This document shows, piece after piece, positions 1-12,999 of a DNA stretch of 64,000 nt. A program made the translations under genes and the position numbers. Each line of letters begins with the position of its first letter. Within the stretch, counting starts at the first letter, position 1. Source of the stretch: Meloidogyne chitwoodi (lineage: Eukaryota > Nematoda > Chromadorea > Rhabditida > Meloidogynidae). The notes under the pieces were generated by a model. That model was not told where the DNA came from, made no database searches, and saw only the letters and a program-made list of their open reading frames with translations. The stretch is from contig JACZZP010000015.1 of assembly GCA_015183035.1 (NCBI GenBank), positions 1,054,001 to 1,118,000 on the forward strand, written 5' to 3'.

Positions 1-1
1 A

Positions 2-720
2 GGCAGTTATAGTTCTACAGATGATGGACTAGACTTTGATTTTCCATTTGAATTAGTTGAAGGGAATTTCAGTCCTGAACCTAAAAAGCCTCTCGATACT
101 ACGAATAGCCTTATTTCTATGGGTTTGTTTTTTTAAGTTTTATATAGTGTAGAACTCTAGTTTAATAACTAAATGTTTCTGAGATAAAAAAAAGTTTCCA
201 ATAAAAATTCTCAAATGTTAAAACTATAAATTTAAGATATTGTATCAAATAAAGAAGTTGAAAAACTAAATAAAAATGGCAATGAAAGCGAAGATGAAAT
301 TATAAATGTTGAAGACATTTTGGAGGGAGAATCAATTGCAGGTGACATTGATGAGCGCTGTTTGGATGATAATTACGCTGATCATTCGCCTATTACTAGC
401 TGTGGCAAAATTCAAATAAAAGTATTTTTTAAATTATAAATATTTAACAAAACTTGACTTTCTATTTTAATCTGAATTTTCTGTCTTTCTCTGATTCAAA
501 TTTTTATTTTCTTTTTGAGTCAGCATCAATCAACGAGCAGCCATCAGGAAAAAGTGCAACAATTGGTGAATTTTTTGTTGGAGAAGGGACAACCACGAAA
601 ATTAGCAACCTTCGACAGCGATGTTCTTCATCAGCAGCAACAACCACTGGTCTCGAACATTCAATTTTCCGCATGTCAATTGGACGCCAAGGAGAAACAA
701 CTGGATCATTGAATCGATAA
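2..720 (+). CDS. 3' end of an unidentified gene (partial)
   Basis: Only the last exons lie in the window, so the gene is truncated at the left edge. Exon 2-122 reads in one frame (ending DTTNSLISM) to a GTTTGT donor. Exon 237-420 reads on with an acidic stretch (NESEDEIINVEDILEGES). The last exon starts near 531. Its acceptor is ambiguous: ...TTTTTGAG|TCAG|CATC offers two AGs 4 nt apart, giving two different open C-termini, one ending at 720 (ATTGSLNR-like, A/T-rich third positions) and one at 712 (glutamine-rich). I prefer the 720 end because its codon use matches the neighbours. The visible part is hydrophilic and acidic with no membrane segment. I do not recognise the family. Confidence 0.55.
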
Positions 721-3700
721 ACTATTTAAAATGTTTGTTTAAAATAACTTTAAAAAATTTAAATGGTTCTGTGTGTCGAATTCAGGTTTTTTTATTTCTG
801 AGTTCGCCCTTGGGAACCAAAAATAAAAAAATAAAGGATTTATTTTATTTTTAGTCTCAACAATTTTAGATGTGACTTGTTAATATAATCATTTCTTACA
901 TTATTTAAAATTTTTGAGGAAACTTTTGTATTTTGATACATTTTATTATATAATTTATTTTTAGTGACACAACATGAACAGAAACTAAAATTTTTTATTT
1001 GTTTACAACGCAACACAAATTCTCATACTGCTAAAAATATATTTATTTTTTTTAATTAAATAACTATAAAATTAGTGTGAATATATACACTAAATTCTTT
1101 AAAATATACTCTTATTTTTGATAAAATTTACAGGGAAATTTATTTATTTTTAAATTTTTATATAAATTTCAACATGTACTTTACTACTACCTATTTTATA
1201 AAATAAGATATTTGTATTTTTTAAACATTAAACTAAAAATATTATTTTTTAGCTGTTCTAGTACATGTTAAAATTATTTGATGGATGAGACTACCTTCCA
1301 ATTTTTTCAATTATAATTTTTTATTGTCTTTAAATTATTTTAAAGTTTAATTTATTACTTATTTTAAAATTAAAATAATCACATATTTTATTGTTTTATT
1401 TTTTTTGTCACAAATAAATTATTTGTTTTTGTTCTTTAATGATTATGAGGTTTAAAATATTAAAATTTAAGTTTTTCAAATTTTTAATTGGTAAAATTTT
1501 AATTTAAATATATTTATTAAATTAATTTTTAAATTAATTTATTAGAAAATATAAATTATTTTATTTATTTTTATTGACTTATTTGAAAAAGAATTTTTAT
1601 GACCTTGAAGAGGATATAGGTATAATATATTTATTTATTTATTTCCTTGTTTTCGCCTAATAAATGTCATTAAATCAAATCATTTAATTTTTAAAATTTA
1701 TTAAAATATTTTATAAAATTAAATATATATATTTATAAATATTATTTAATTTTACTTTCAATGTAAATTTTAAATAAAAATTAATTTAAAATTATTTAGA
1801 AAATATAAAAGAATTTAAAAAATGAGACAATTTTTGTTTTTAATTTATTTTTAATATTAAAATAATTTTATTTTTCTTGTTATTTATTTTTAATTAATTT
1901 GAGAAAATTTATTTTTTTTAATGACCTTTTACTTCAACAAAATATATTAATTATAGTTAGATTAGAGAAAATAAGTAAAAAGGTCAAATTTTTAAAAAAT
2001 AAAGGAAAGGTAAGAAAAAATAAATTTAATTATATATTTAAATAAAACTAATAATTAATTTTAAATTAATAAAAAAGGAAATTAATTTTTTAATAATAAT
2101 TTTGCCAAAATTACAATTATTTTTAGACTTTTTATTTTCTAAAAGTTTTTAATTTTTGATAAAATTTATTTTTTTAAATAAATAATCGGAAACGAATAAA
2201 AATAAATAAATATATTAATTTTTATTTTCTCTTTTTTTTTATTTTTATTAATCCACTCAAAGATTTACAAAATAAAAATAAGCTTTTAATGGGTTTATTT
2301 ATTAATGTTTTTAAAAAATAGTATTAGTAGTAGAATAATATTATAGGACTTTAAGTACTTAAGTAATATATGTATAATTTTATTTATTTTATTTAAAATT
2401 AAATTTATTAATAAATAAAATTGTTATTTTTAGATCAAAAATATACTAATTTATTTATTTAAAAAACATTTTTTTCCATAATTATTTTTTATTGTCTCCT
2501 CTCTTTTTATTTTATTAAAAAATATTTATTATTTTAAAAATAATATTTAAATAATAATAATTTTTAATATTAAAAAATAATTTTCTTTAAGTATTTCTTC
2601 TCAAAAATATTTTAAAAATTTCTTAAAATAATTTTTATTAAATTATTTTTCAATTTTATTAAATAAATTTTTTCCTTAAATGTCAAAGATGTTTAATAAA
2701 AATTAAAAATAGTAAATTCGATTTACGAATTAATTTTTATTTTTTTTTAATTTTCAAAACTTTTATTTATAAAAATTAAAAAAATAATTAAAAATATTTT
2801 ATTTTTTCTTTTATTTTAAATAAAATATTTATTTATATTAATGGCTACTATTTTATATATTTTAGTATATTTCTTTCTTTCTTTTTTTCTCTCTTTTAGT
2901 AGAAAATAAAAAAATGCTTTATATTTAAATAAGTATGTGACAAGCTTAATATATTTGCAACAAAAATAAAATAATATAAAATAACAATTTGTTCAAATAA
3001 ATAAATATATTATATTTTTTAATTAAATTACTAATATATTTTAAATAATAATTATTTATTTTTCTTTTTTTTTTTAATTTAAAAAAAATGATGCAATAAT
3101 ATATTTACTTTTAAAATAAATATTAGGAATTGATGTAATCTGCCATTTAGTCATTTTCTTCCTTTCTGTTCTTTTTATAAAATAGAAAAAAATATACTTT
3201 TAAAAAAGAATTACTTTAATTTTAAATTAATTAATTCAATTGTTTTTTTTTAATATTTTTATCTTTAATATATTTTATTTATTTAAATCTATTTATTTTT
3301 ATAATTCCTATCCTTTTTTCCTTTATAAAATCAATTTTTATTCGTAAAAATAATATTATCATTTTAGTATATTTATTAAATGATAATATATTATTATTTA
3401 TTAATTAATTAATATTTTTAAAAATAAATATATTATATCCTCTTTTATTATATAAATTGTTTTCTTCCATTAAATTAGTTTTTGAATTGATTTTTCTTTT
3501 TTAAAAAAGCTAAATAAATATATAATAATTAATTGTTTATTTTTTTCCTCTTTTTTTTAATTTTATTATTTCAGAAATGGATTTGAATATTTAAAATTAA
3601 TATATATTTCTCTTGATAATTACTGAAAAAATTAATAAATATTAATTAATTAATTAAATAAATTTATTTTTAAATATTTCAACAAATTAACAACAAATAA

Positions 3701-3723
3701 AAATAATTTAATTAAAAAAAAGA
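721..3723. other. AT-rich intergenic region
   Basis: About 3 kb of A/T runs, ATTTATTT-type simple sequence and short homopolymers. No reading frame with coding character is visible on either strand. It holds the 3' flank of the left gene and the upstream region of the transporter gene. Confidence 0.7.
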
Positions 3724-5981
3724 ATGTCTTTAAGATTAGATTCAGAAGAAACTAAGCCAGTTTATGAATCACCAATAACACAAAAAGACTTTGAAAATGT
3801 AAATATTTAATTTAATATTTAATTTAAATTTATTTAAATTAAAAAATAAAAAAGGAAGAAAAAAATGATGATGTAACTTTAAAACCAAAAATTCGACTTT
3901 TTGGTGGTGTTATGGTAATTGTTGGTTGTATAATTGGTTCTGGAATATTTATATCACCAAAAGGAGTTCATGAAAGTTTTTTTTTAAATTTATTTTATTT
4001 TTTAATTAAAAAAAAAAGATTTATTATCTGTTGGTTGGTCGTTAATTGTTTGGGTTATTTGTGGTTTATTTTCTGCAATTGGAGCATATTGTTATGCTGA
4101 ATTGGGAACGTAAGAATTAAAAATAAATTAAATATTATTTAATTTATTAATTTAAAAAAAAAAGATTTATTCGAGAATCTGGCGGAGATTATGCTTATGG
4201 TAATTAAATAAATAAATAAATAATAATTTAATTTTGTTTTAAAGTATTAACTGCTTTTGGACCACTTTGTGGTTTTCTTAGAATGTGGATAGAATGTATT
4301 ATTGTTCGGTTAATTTAATTTTAAATTAAAATTAAATTTATTTTAATTTATTTTTAAAGTCCTTGTACAATAACAGCAGTTGCAATTACTTTTTCAACAT
4401 ATATTTTACAACCTTTTTTTTCAACTTGTCAATTACCTCCTTTTGCTCCACAACTTTTAGCTGCTGCTGTTATTAGTTTAAATAAATAAATTTTAATTAA
4501 TTAATTCATTTTAATTTAAAGTTCTTCTTTGTTTAATTAATTGTAAAAGTGTTAAATTTGTTACAAAAATTCAAAATATTTTTACAATTGCAAAACTTTG
4601 TGCTTTAGCTTTAATTATTTTAACTGGATTAATATTACTTTTATATGGAGATCGTAAAAATTAATTAAAAATAATTATTTATTTTTAAAGCATATCGTGA
4701 TTCTTTTAAAAATTCTTTTGAAATTCCTGAAGGAATTGGTGCTGGACAAATTGCCATAGCTTTTTATTCAGGATTATGGGCTTATAATGGATGGAATTAT
4801 TTAAATTTTATTACTGAGGTTAAAAAGAGAATTTTTAAATATTCTTAAATTTAAATTTTAAAGGAAATGGTTAATCCAGTCAGAGATTTACCTCTTGCTA
4901 TTCTTATAAGTTGTTCAATTAGTACTTTGTAAATATTTTTTTTTAATTATTATTAAAATAATTTAAATATTTCCCTAATATTTATTAAAAGCAGAGATAG
5001 ATTGGGTCAGAAATATAATATTCTAAAATAATAAATAATAATTATTTTAATATTTTCAGATTTTATGTTTTTGCCAATATAGCATTTTATGCAGGAACAT
5101 CTCCAGAAGAATTATTAGCTTCTAATGCTATTGCTGTTACTTTTGCAAATAAATTTTATGGAATATTTGCTTTTATAATGCCTTTATTAGTTGCTGGTTC
5201 TTGTTTTGGCACAGTTAATGGAGTGATGTTGACTTCTTCAAGGTTATTTATTTATTTAATTAATTAATTTATATTTTTAGATTATTTTTTGTTGCTGGTC
5301 GTAATGAACATATGCCATCAATATTATCATTTATTAATCCTTATTGGAATACTCCTGTTCCTGCTGTTATTTTTACTGTATTTTTTTAAATAAAATTAAA
5401 TAAAATTTAAAAAAAGGCAATACTTTCTTTGGCATATTTATTACTTTCTGATAATATTTATACTCTTATAAATTATGTTCAAATAGTTAATTGGTTAGCT
5501 ATTGGTGTTGCAACTGCTGGTCTTATATGGATGAGGCTTTTTTTTAATTAAAATAATTTTTAAATTTTTTTAAACTTTTTTAGAATTTCAAAACCTCCAA
5601 GAGATTATCCACGGCCATTAAAAGTTAATTTATTTTTCCCAATTGTTTTTCTTCTTGGATGTATTTTCCTTGTTGTATTTCCAATGTATAAATTTATTTA
5701 ATTTAATTTTATATATTTTTTAATTAATTAAATAATTAATTAAAAAAAGGTATCAAGCTCCAATGGATACAGCAATTGGTATTGGAATAATGCTTACTGG
5801 ATTACCTATTTATTTCCTTTTTGTTTATTGGCGTGAAAAAATGATAAAATTAAATCAATTAATGGGTTATTTATTTATTTAATTAATTATTTAATTATAT
5901 TTAATTTAATTTAAAGATAATTTTACATTATTTACACAAAAACTTTTATTGGTTATTCCACCAGCTAAAAAAGAAATTTAA
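3724..5981 (+). CDS. SLC7-type amino-acid transporter (heterodimeric transporter light chain)
   Basis: Conceptual splicing across about a dozen introns, most of them 30-60 nt, gives one polytopic protein of roughly 490 residues. It starts at [12 protein letters not shown], and TM1 carries the family signature [16 protein letters not shown]. Further hallmarks are [10 protein letters not shown], the [12 protein letters not shown] segment, [14 protein letters not shown] and [15 protein letters not shown] cysteine between TM3 and TM4 (FFSTCQLPP) lies where light chains bond to the 4F2hc/rBAT-like heavy chain. These features place it with the LAT/y+LAT/AAT proteins, plasma-membrane amino-acid exchangers. 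It ends KKEI. One intron near 4930-5060 is longer than the rest. The exact substrate and the C. elegans aat counterpart cannot be assigned from sequence alone. Confidence 0.9.
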
Positions 5982-6843
5982 TTTAAAAAAACATTTTAAT
6001 TGTGCTCAAAATTTTGATTTTTTAATAACTTTTTTATTTATTATAACAAAATTAATGACTTTTAATTTTTAAATTTAATTTTTATTAATAAATAAAAAGT
6101 TTTTTTTTAATTATAAAATTAAAAGGCATTATTTAATTTTTTTTTAATTCATGTTGATTTTGCAAATTTTTTTTAATCTTTTACATTTTTTTATTATTAA
6201 TTCATATCAATTTATTAAATTGTTTTTTTAATAATATTTTTCTAAGTTAATTAAAATATTTACATTTATTTAAATTTTTAAAGTCTTTTTGTTAATTAAT
6301 AAAATTTAAAAAATATTTTTTAATTTTTGTTATTTAATAAAAATAAAATCCACAAAGACTTTTAGTCCCATTAAAGTCAAAAAATAATATTTAAATAAAT
6401 ATTAAAAAATTATTTAAAAATTAATTAAATAAAAAAAGATTAATTGAAAGATCAAAGTAAGAAAACAAAAAGTTAAAACAAAAATTAAAAAATGTCATAA
6501 TTTATTTTTATTAAATAAAGTTATTTTTTAAATATGGCGTCGTTTTTATTATTATTTTAAATTATATTATTATTATTTAATATTTATTTATTTTTGCCCC
6601 TCGCCATTTTTACTTCCCATCCTTTTATTTTTATGCGGCATTAAATAAATAAATTAGTTATTTATTTTTAATAAAAATATTCTTTTTTTATTCACGTTTC
6701 TCTCTCAAATTTTTATTTATTTTTTAAAATATATAATTTAATAAATTGATTTTTTTATAAATATTACATATTTATTTATATATATAGCTTTTATTCTCTA
6801 AAATTAAAAATATTTATTTTTAGAAATTAATTCTCAATAAAAA
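5982..6843. other. Intergenic, AT-rich
   Basis: The 3' flank of the transporter gene and the promoter region of the kinase gene. Only low-complexity A/T sequence with small GC islands near 6590-6640 is seen. No gene is supported. Confidence 0.65.
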
Positions 6844-8226
6844 ATGAATATTAAACCAACTAAAAGAACAAATAATTTAACAAATAATAATATTAAACAA
6901 AATACTATATCACCAAATCGTGGTATTCTTTTAAAAAAACAAAATATAAATTATTTTAATAATTTAAATAAACAATTATTTCCAATAACTTCTTTTTATG
7001 ACTTTGAAAATTTAACAAATATTGGATCAGGTGGTTTTGCCCAAGTTTATAAAGGTTATGAAAAAATACCTTCAACAACAGCACTTTTATATATTTATAG
7101 AGAAGTTGCTCTTAAACGAATTAATGTTAGTTAATTAATTTAATTAATTATATTTATTTATTTATTTTCTTTTAAAAAAAGCTTGCTGCAATAACTGATC
7201 CATCAATTTACAAAACTACAATTAATGAAGTTAAAATATTTAGTTCTTTAGATCATAAAAATATTGTAAAATGTTATCGTTCTTTTGAAGAAATATCTCC
7301 TTATTCAGTTAAATTTAATTTTATTTTTTAAATAAATTTAATAATATTTTTAGAAAATTAAATATCTTGTATTAGTTTTGGAATATATTAATGGAGGTGA
7401 TCTTCATTCTTTTATTCAGGTCTTTTTATTTATTAAATTATTAAAAATAAATAAATTAAAGGAACGTGCATTATCTTCTAAAATTTGTCTTTTTCCTGAA
7501 CATGAAATTTGGTATATTTTTGGACAAATATCTTCAGCTGTAGATTATATTCATTCAAAAAAGATTATTCATCGAGATTTAAAACCTCCAAATGTTCTTT
7601 TAAATAATAAAAGTTTTGTTAAATTAACTGATTTTGGTCTTTCTCGTTTAAATTTGGCAATTGAAGGAAAAGCACAAACAGTTTGTGGAACACCTTATTA
7701 TATGTCTCCTGAAAGAATTATTGAACAACCTTATACTTTTGCTTCAGATATTTGGTCTTTAGGATGTATTTTATATGAAGTAATTCTTATTTTAAAATAT
7801 ATGTAATATTTAAAATAAATAGATGGCAGCACTTAAATCTCCATTTTTTGGTGAAAAAAGTAATCTTCAATCTTTAATTCAAAAAATTAGTTGTGCTGAT
7901 TTTCCCCCAATATCAGATATTTATTGTTGTCAATTAGAATATTTAATAGAATCTTGTATGAATCCAATTATGGAAAAAAGACCAAATGCATTACAAGTAT
8001 TCATTGCTACTCAACATATGAATAATTTATGGGGAAATGAAAAACAAAAAATAAATGAAAAAGAAGAAGAAGAAAATAATGATAATGAAATGACAAATAA
8101 AAGTTAGTTAGTTTTTAATTATTTTATAAATTATTTTTAGAATTATTATTATTGTCTTCACCTACAAATACTTCAACAATTCAAGAAATTGATTTTTCTG
8201 AGATGGAAAATTGTTCAAATAAATAA
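6844..8226 (+). CDS. nekl-3: NEK6/7-like serine/threonine protein kinase
   Basis: An Asn-rich N-terminus of about 50 residues precedes a complete kinase domain. The glycine loop is GSGGFAQVYKG, the ATP lysine is in EVALKRIN, the catalytic loop is HRDLKPPNVLL, the Mg loop is DFGLSR, and the activation segment is CGTPYYMSPERI. The segment SDIWSLGCILYEMAALKSPF followed by QKISCADFPPI is typical of the NEK6/7 group, which is almost only a catalytic domain. In C. elegans this group (NEKL-3) acts in moulting and endocytic trafficking. Small introns end in AAAAAAAG or TTTTTAG. A stop at 8107 would follow unspliced DNA. I instead use the GTTAGT donor at 8103 and a last exon ending FSEMENCSNK at 8226. 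The symbol is by family resemblance, not synteny. Confidence 0.85.
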
Positions 8227-8382
8227 AATTAATTTTTTATATAATTTTTAAGTTTTGTAATTTATTTTTAGAATAATTTTTTTTTAATTTAATTTTATAT
8301 TTGTGTGCATAAAATAAATTTTACAATTATATTTTTATAAAAAAATGAGATTTTTAATTTTGTATAATTAAATATAAAAGAA

Positions 8383-10588
8383 TTAAATAATTAAATGTCT
8401 TTCTTCTTTTAATATATTATTTATTTGTTGTTTTTGTTTTCCTCTTATATTAATTAAAGGTGTTAATATTTGTGGTGATAATTGTTCTTTTAAATATAAA
8501 TAATTATTAATATCTTCAAAATTATTAATTCCTTTAAAATTAATTAATTTAATTTATTAATTAAAATATTTATTTATTTACTTTTTAATAAATTATTATT
8601 TTGTTCAAAAGATGAAGAAGTAGATGATGTATTATTATTATTTAAAGAAGATTTTTGTTGTTTTTTTTGAGAAGAAGAAGATTGAGAATTAGAAGAATTA
8701 GAAATTGATTTTTGTTTATTTTTTGTTAATTTATTTTGATTTTTTAATTCTTGAAAATTTCTAAAAATAATTAATTTTAAATATATTTATTTATTTAAAT
8801 TTACTCGAATGTCTGTTGATTTATTAAATTTAAAGGTAATCTTTTTGTATTTTTTAATATTGGAGGTGAAAACTTTGGAGGAGGTAAAAGGGGTGGAGGT
8901 GGTGGTGGCTGACTTTTTGGTATTAATAAATTATTTCCATTTTGTTGTTGTTGAATATTATTGCCTTCATTAATTCGCTTTTTTTTAAATAATAATTAAA
9001 TAAATTAAATAAATAAACTTACAAAAAATAAATGACCTCTTTCATTCAATTGTTTTTTATTTTTAAAATTATTTTCTTTTTCTTCTTCTTTTGTATTATT
9101 TAAAGAGGAAGAATGTTTCTTTTTTATTTTCTTTTTTCGATAATTAATCTTTTTTTAAAAATAAAATAATAATATATTAAATTAAATAAAAACAAACATA
9201 ACAACAACAACATCCAATAAATACAGTAAACCAAACAAGTAATAAAGCAGAACAAAGTAATAAACGTTTAGGTCCAGAATTAATTAAAACATTTAAAGGA
9301 ACATTTGGAATATCTTTAAAAATAATTAAAAAATATAATTAAAAAATAAAATAAAAGAAACGTTCACATCCATGTTTTAATTGTATTTGTGGATCTAAAT
9401 CACTATTATCAAAACAATCTGCATAAGAATTACAGCCAAGTTGTGAAGGAATACATTCAACAATTTTTGAAGAATTTATACTTTTTAAAAAATAAATATT
9501 TAATTAATTAATTTAATTAATTACCTTCCAATACATTGAAATTCTTCTAATAAATTAGTAATATTATTATTTAATTGTTTTTTATTTTTTGTTATTTTAC
9601 AATTTTCATAAGAAGTTCGAAATGATGACCTTTTTTAAAAATAAATAAATTAATTAATTTAAATTAATTTAAATAAATTAATTAAAAACCAAAGTAATCT
9701 AAATCCATTAGCAACATTATTTATTCTTTTATTATTATTATTAATAAAAGAAGTGCCAATAGTTGTTTGTTTCTAAAAATAAATATTTAAATATTTTTAA
9801 ATAAATACATTTTCTTCTTCTGTATGCCACCAAAGTGTTAAAGCATTTTTTGTAGATTCGGCCATAAGTGAATCTTCTTTTTAAAAATTTAAAATATTAT
9901 ATTTTAATTAATTAATTAACTTTTTGTTTTTTCTAATAAAGAATCTGTTCCTCCTTCAATTTTACCACAAAATTCTCCTAAAAGTCTTCCAGGTGAATGA
10001 CCACCAATTGGTAATTGTTCATTAATTGAAAGTATTTCAGGTTCAAGTTGTTGGTCATGATCAAATATATGTCTTTTTTTAATAAATAAATAAATATATT
10101 ATATTTATTATTATTATTTAAAAATCAAACAATGTATCTTCTCTTTCACATTTTCCCCATTGTCCTTTAACATCAAAATCAAGTGCCTAAATAAAATAAA
10201 TTATTTATAATTAATTAATTTAAAAATTACTTTAAGCCTAACTCTATAACCAATTGGAACAGCAATTGTTAAAAAACAATTTCTACTTGAATTATATGGA
10301 AGAGAACCATAAAAAGGATGAGAAAGAAGTAAACCTTTAATTAATTAATTTATTTATTTTTTAAATTATTTATTACCATTTAAAGAAATTAATGATCTTT
10401 TCAATCCAGGTCTACAATTATCCCAAGGTTGTGAACCATCAACATAAACTTTATTAAAAAATAAAATTAATTAATATATTAATTTAAATAATACCAATTT
10501 TTGGTTCTGTTAAAAAAGCAAAAGAAAATAATATATTTTTTTTAAATAAAGTAAAGAAAATTAAATAATAAAAACAAAATAAATACAT
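8383..10588 (-). CDS. Single-pass membrane protein with CUB and LDLa-like domains
   Basis: About a dozen small exons join into one frame on the minus strand. The start MYLFCFYYLIFFTLF is a signal peptide. A CUB-type domain follows, with Cys at CRPGLK, SRNCFL, GKCERE and GEFCGKI. Then comes an LDL-receptor class A-like repeat (FQCIGS...VECIPSQLGC...ADCFDNSDLD...HGCE); I count five of the usual six Cys. The membrane span is RLLLCSALLLVWFTVFIG followed by CCCCYV. The cytoplasmic tail is basic, then carries a polyproline block (SQPPPPPPLLPPP) and Ser/Gln-rich sequence, ending EERHLII. The order CUB-LDLa-TM matches Neto/SOL-2/LEV-10 type auxiliary proteins, which cluster or modulate neurotransmitter receptors. 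That role is inferred from architecture only. Confidence 0.75.
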
Positions 10589-12999
10589 TTTTTAAAAAAT
10601 CTAAAATATTTTAATTTTTAGAAAATAATAAATAAAAATAAATAAATAAATAATTATCAGTTTAATAAATAAATATATCAAAATAAATCTTTTTTTAAGC
10701 TTCTTTTCTCTAAGTTAAATATCAAATATTTAAATGATTAATTAATTATTAAATAAATAAATATATAATGGCCATATAAATAAATAAATTAAATAAAAAG
10801 AATGGACACTAAACTTATTGGGAGATTATTATTATTATTAAATATTAAAAGAAGAGGAGAAATAAATTGTTGGGTATTTTAGTTCAGATAAGAAAAGAAA
10901 GAAAGAAGGTCATAGAATATTACTTAAAACATGGCACAAAAAATAAAATGACTGACAGATTTTTATTTAAATTTAAAATAAATATTTATTTATTATTATT
11001 ATATTATTAAGGTAAAATAATATTTTAAATATTATTATTATTGTTATCAATTAAATAAATAAATAAATATTTAAAAAAAACTGTGTTATCATATTTAAAA
11101 AAATTATTAAATATTTTTATAATTTTTTAATTAAAAATAAAAAAGAAAATAAATATTTTAAAAAACAAAAAATAAATAAATTAAAAAGAAGTAATTGTTT
11201 TTTATTTATTTATTAAAAAAGAGAGAGAGGTAATAAATCGCCAAAGTAATAAATTTGCGGCATCTTTTCCCTTCCCTTTCTTTCATTTAAATTTTATTGG
11301 TCAAATGGAAAGAAATAAAAAAAGTTGCAATTTAAAAATAAATATATTAAATTGTTAATATTTTAATTAAAAAAGAATTTTAAATTTATTTTAATAAATT
11401 ACCAAAAAAGAAAAATAAAAAAACGAACGGGGAAAGATATTTTATTTTATTTTTTAAAAAAGAGTGAATATTTAGAAGAGAGAAAAGAATAATAAATGTG
11501 AAAAACAATTAATTAATTAATTTCTTAAAAATCCATAAATTGTTAAAAAATAAATAAATTAAAAAGAAAGAATTGTCTGATCTTTTTATTTAATTTTAAA
11601 TATATTTAAAAATATATTATTATTATTTAAAATAACAAAAATTATTTTTGCTTTTAAAAAAGAGAAAAAAATATTTTTTGGACCCGAGGGAACGGCTGCT
11701 GATTTTTCTTAACAATTTGTATATAAACAATGTTTTTTTATTTTTAAAAAAGTAAAATAGAGTAGAATATATTTTTAAGTCATGCCATGTGAAGATTAAT
11801 GAGATTTGATTGTAAAAATATTTTTTTTTAGAAAAAAATTTTAAAGTAAAAAAGCTGATAATCTGAGATAAAAAAAGTAGAAAATAAATAAAAAATAAAA
11901 ATATTAGTAAAAGAATATTTATAAATAATAAAAAGAAGTGTCTTTACTTTCTCTAAATCTCTCCTTTCTCTCCAAATTCGGAAGATGGATTGAATTGAAG
12001 AAATAAATAAATGAAGAAAGAAGAAGAAGAAAAGAGAAATATTTATAAAGGGTTAGAGGCCAAGATTTTCTTTTTTTATTTTTAACTTTTCAAGGGAATT
12101 GTTGGAGGAATTGACGGATTGGCTGTAGAGAAAAAAAGAAGAAAAGCTTAGAGGGGGGATGATGAAGGTATAACAAATCAATGTTTTTTTAGAGAAAATT
12201 TATGGCAAAAATAAATAATAAAAATAGTTAATATATTTTAATTAATAATAATAAATAAATAAATTTTTAAAAATTAAATTAATTTAAATAATTAATTTTA
12301 AGTTTTAATAAATTTAATTAAATTATTTTTAAAAATATATTTTATTTAAATAATTATTTTTAATTAATAAAATAAATGTAAAAATAAATAATAAATATTT
12401 ATTTATTTAATTCTAAACCAATTGACCAACTGCTCTCAGTATTTTTAGTTTTAACAGGAAATAAAATAAAAGAGAGATTATTTATAGAGCCTCATTTTTC
12501 ATCTATGGCCTCACATTTTTTAAACTTTTTTTTTAAAAAGGGGAATATTTTGAGATATTAAATAAATATAGAAAGTGCCAAAAAAAGTCTTTTTGTTAAA
12601 TAATAAATAAATAAAATTAAAATAATAATATTTTTATTTAAATAAAAAATAATTTAAGAGAAATTAATTTTTAAATAAATAATTTTAAAAAAATAAAAAT
12701 AAAAAATTTAATAATTATATTTAAAAGAAAAAGCTAAAAAATTTTAAAAAATTATTGAGAGAAAGGAGGAAAAAATAAAAAGATTTATTAGCCTAAAAAA
12801 AGAAAAAAATTAATTATTTGGACATTTGGCTTTTATAAATAAATATTTAATAATTAATTAATTAATTTATTTATTTATTAAATAATTAATTTAAAAAAGG
12901 AATATATAAAATTAAATTAAAATTATAATATATTTATTTTAAATTTAATATTAAATTAAAAGTAATATCCTAAATAACACAATAGGATATAATAAATAT
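10589..12999. other. AT-rich intergenic region
   Basis: Roughly 2.4 kb with no supported gene. It contains A/T simple repeats and purine-rich patches (around 11900-12170, GAAGAAGAAG). It is the upstream region of the CUB-domain gene and the left flank of the hAT element. Confidence 0.65.
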
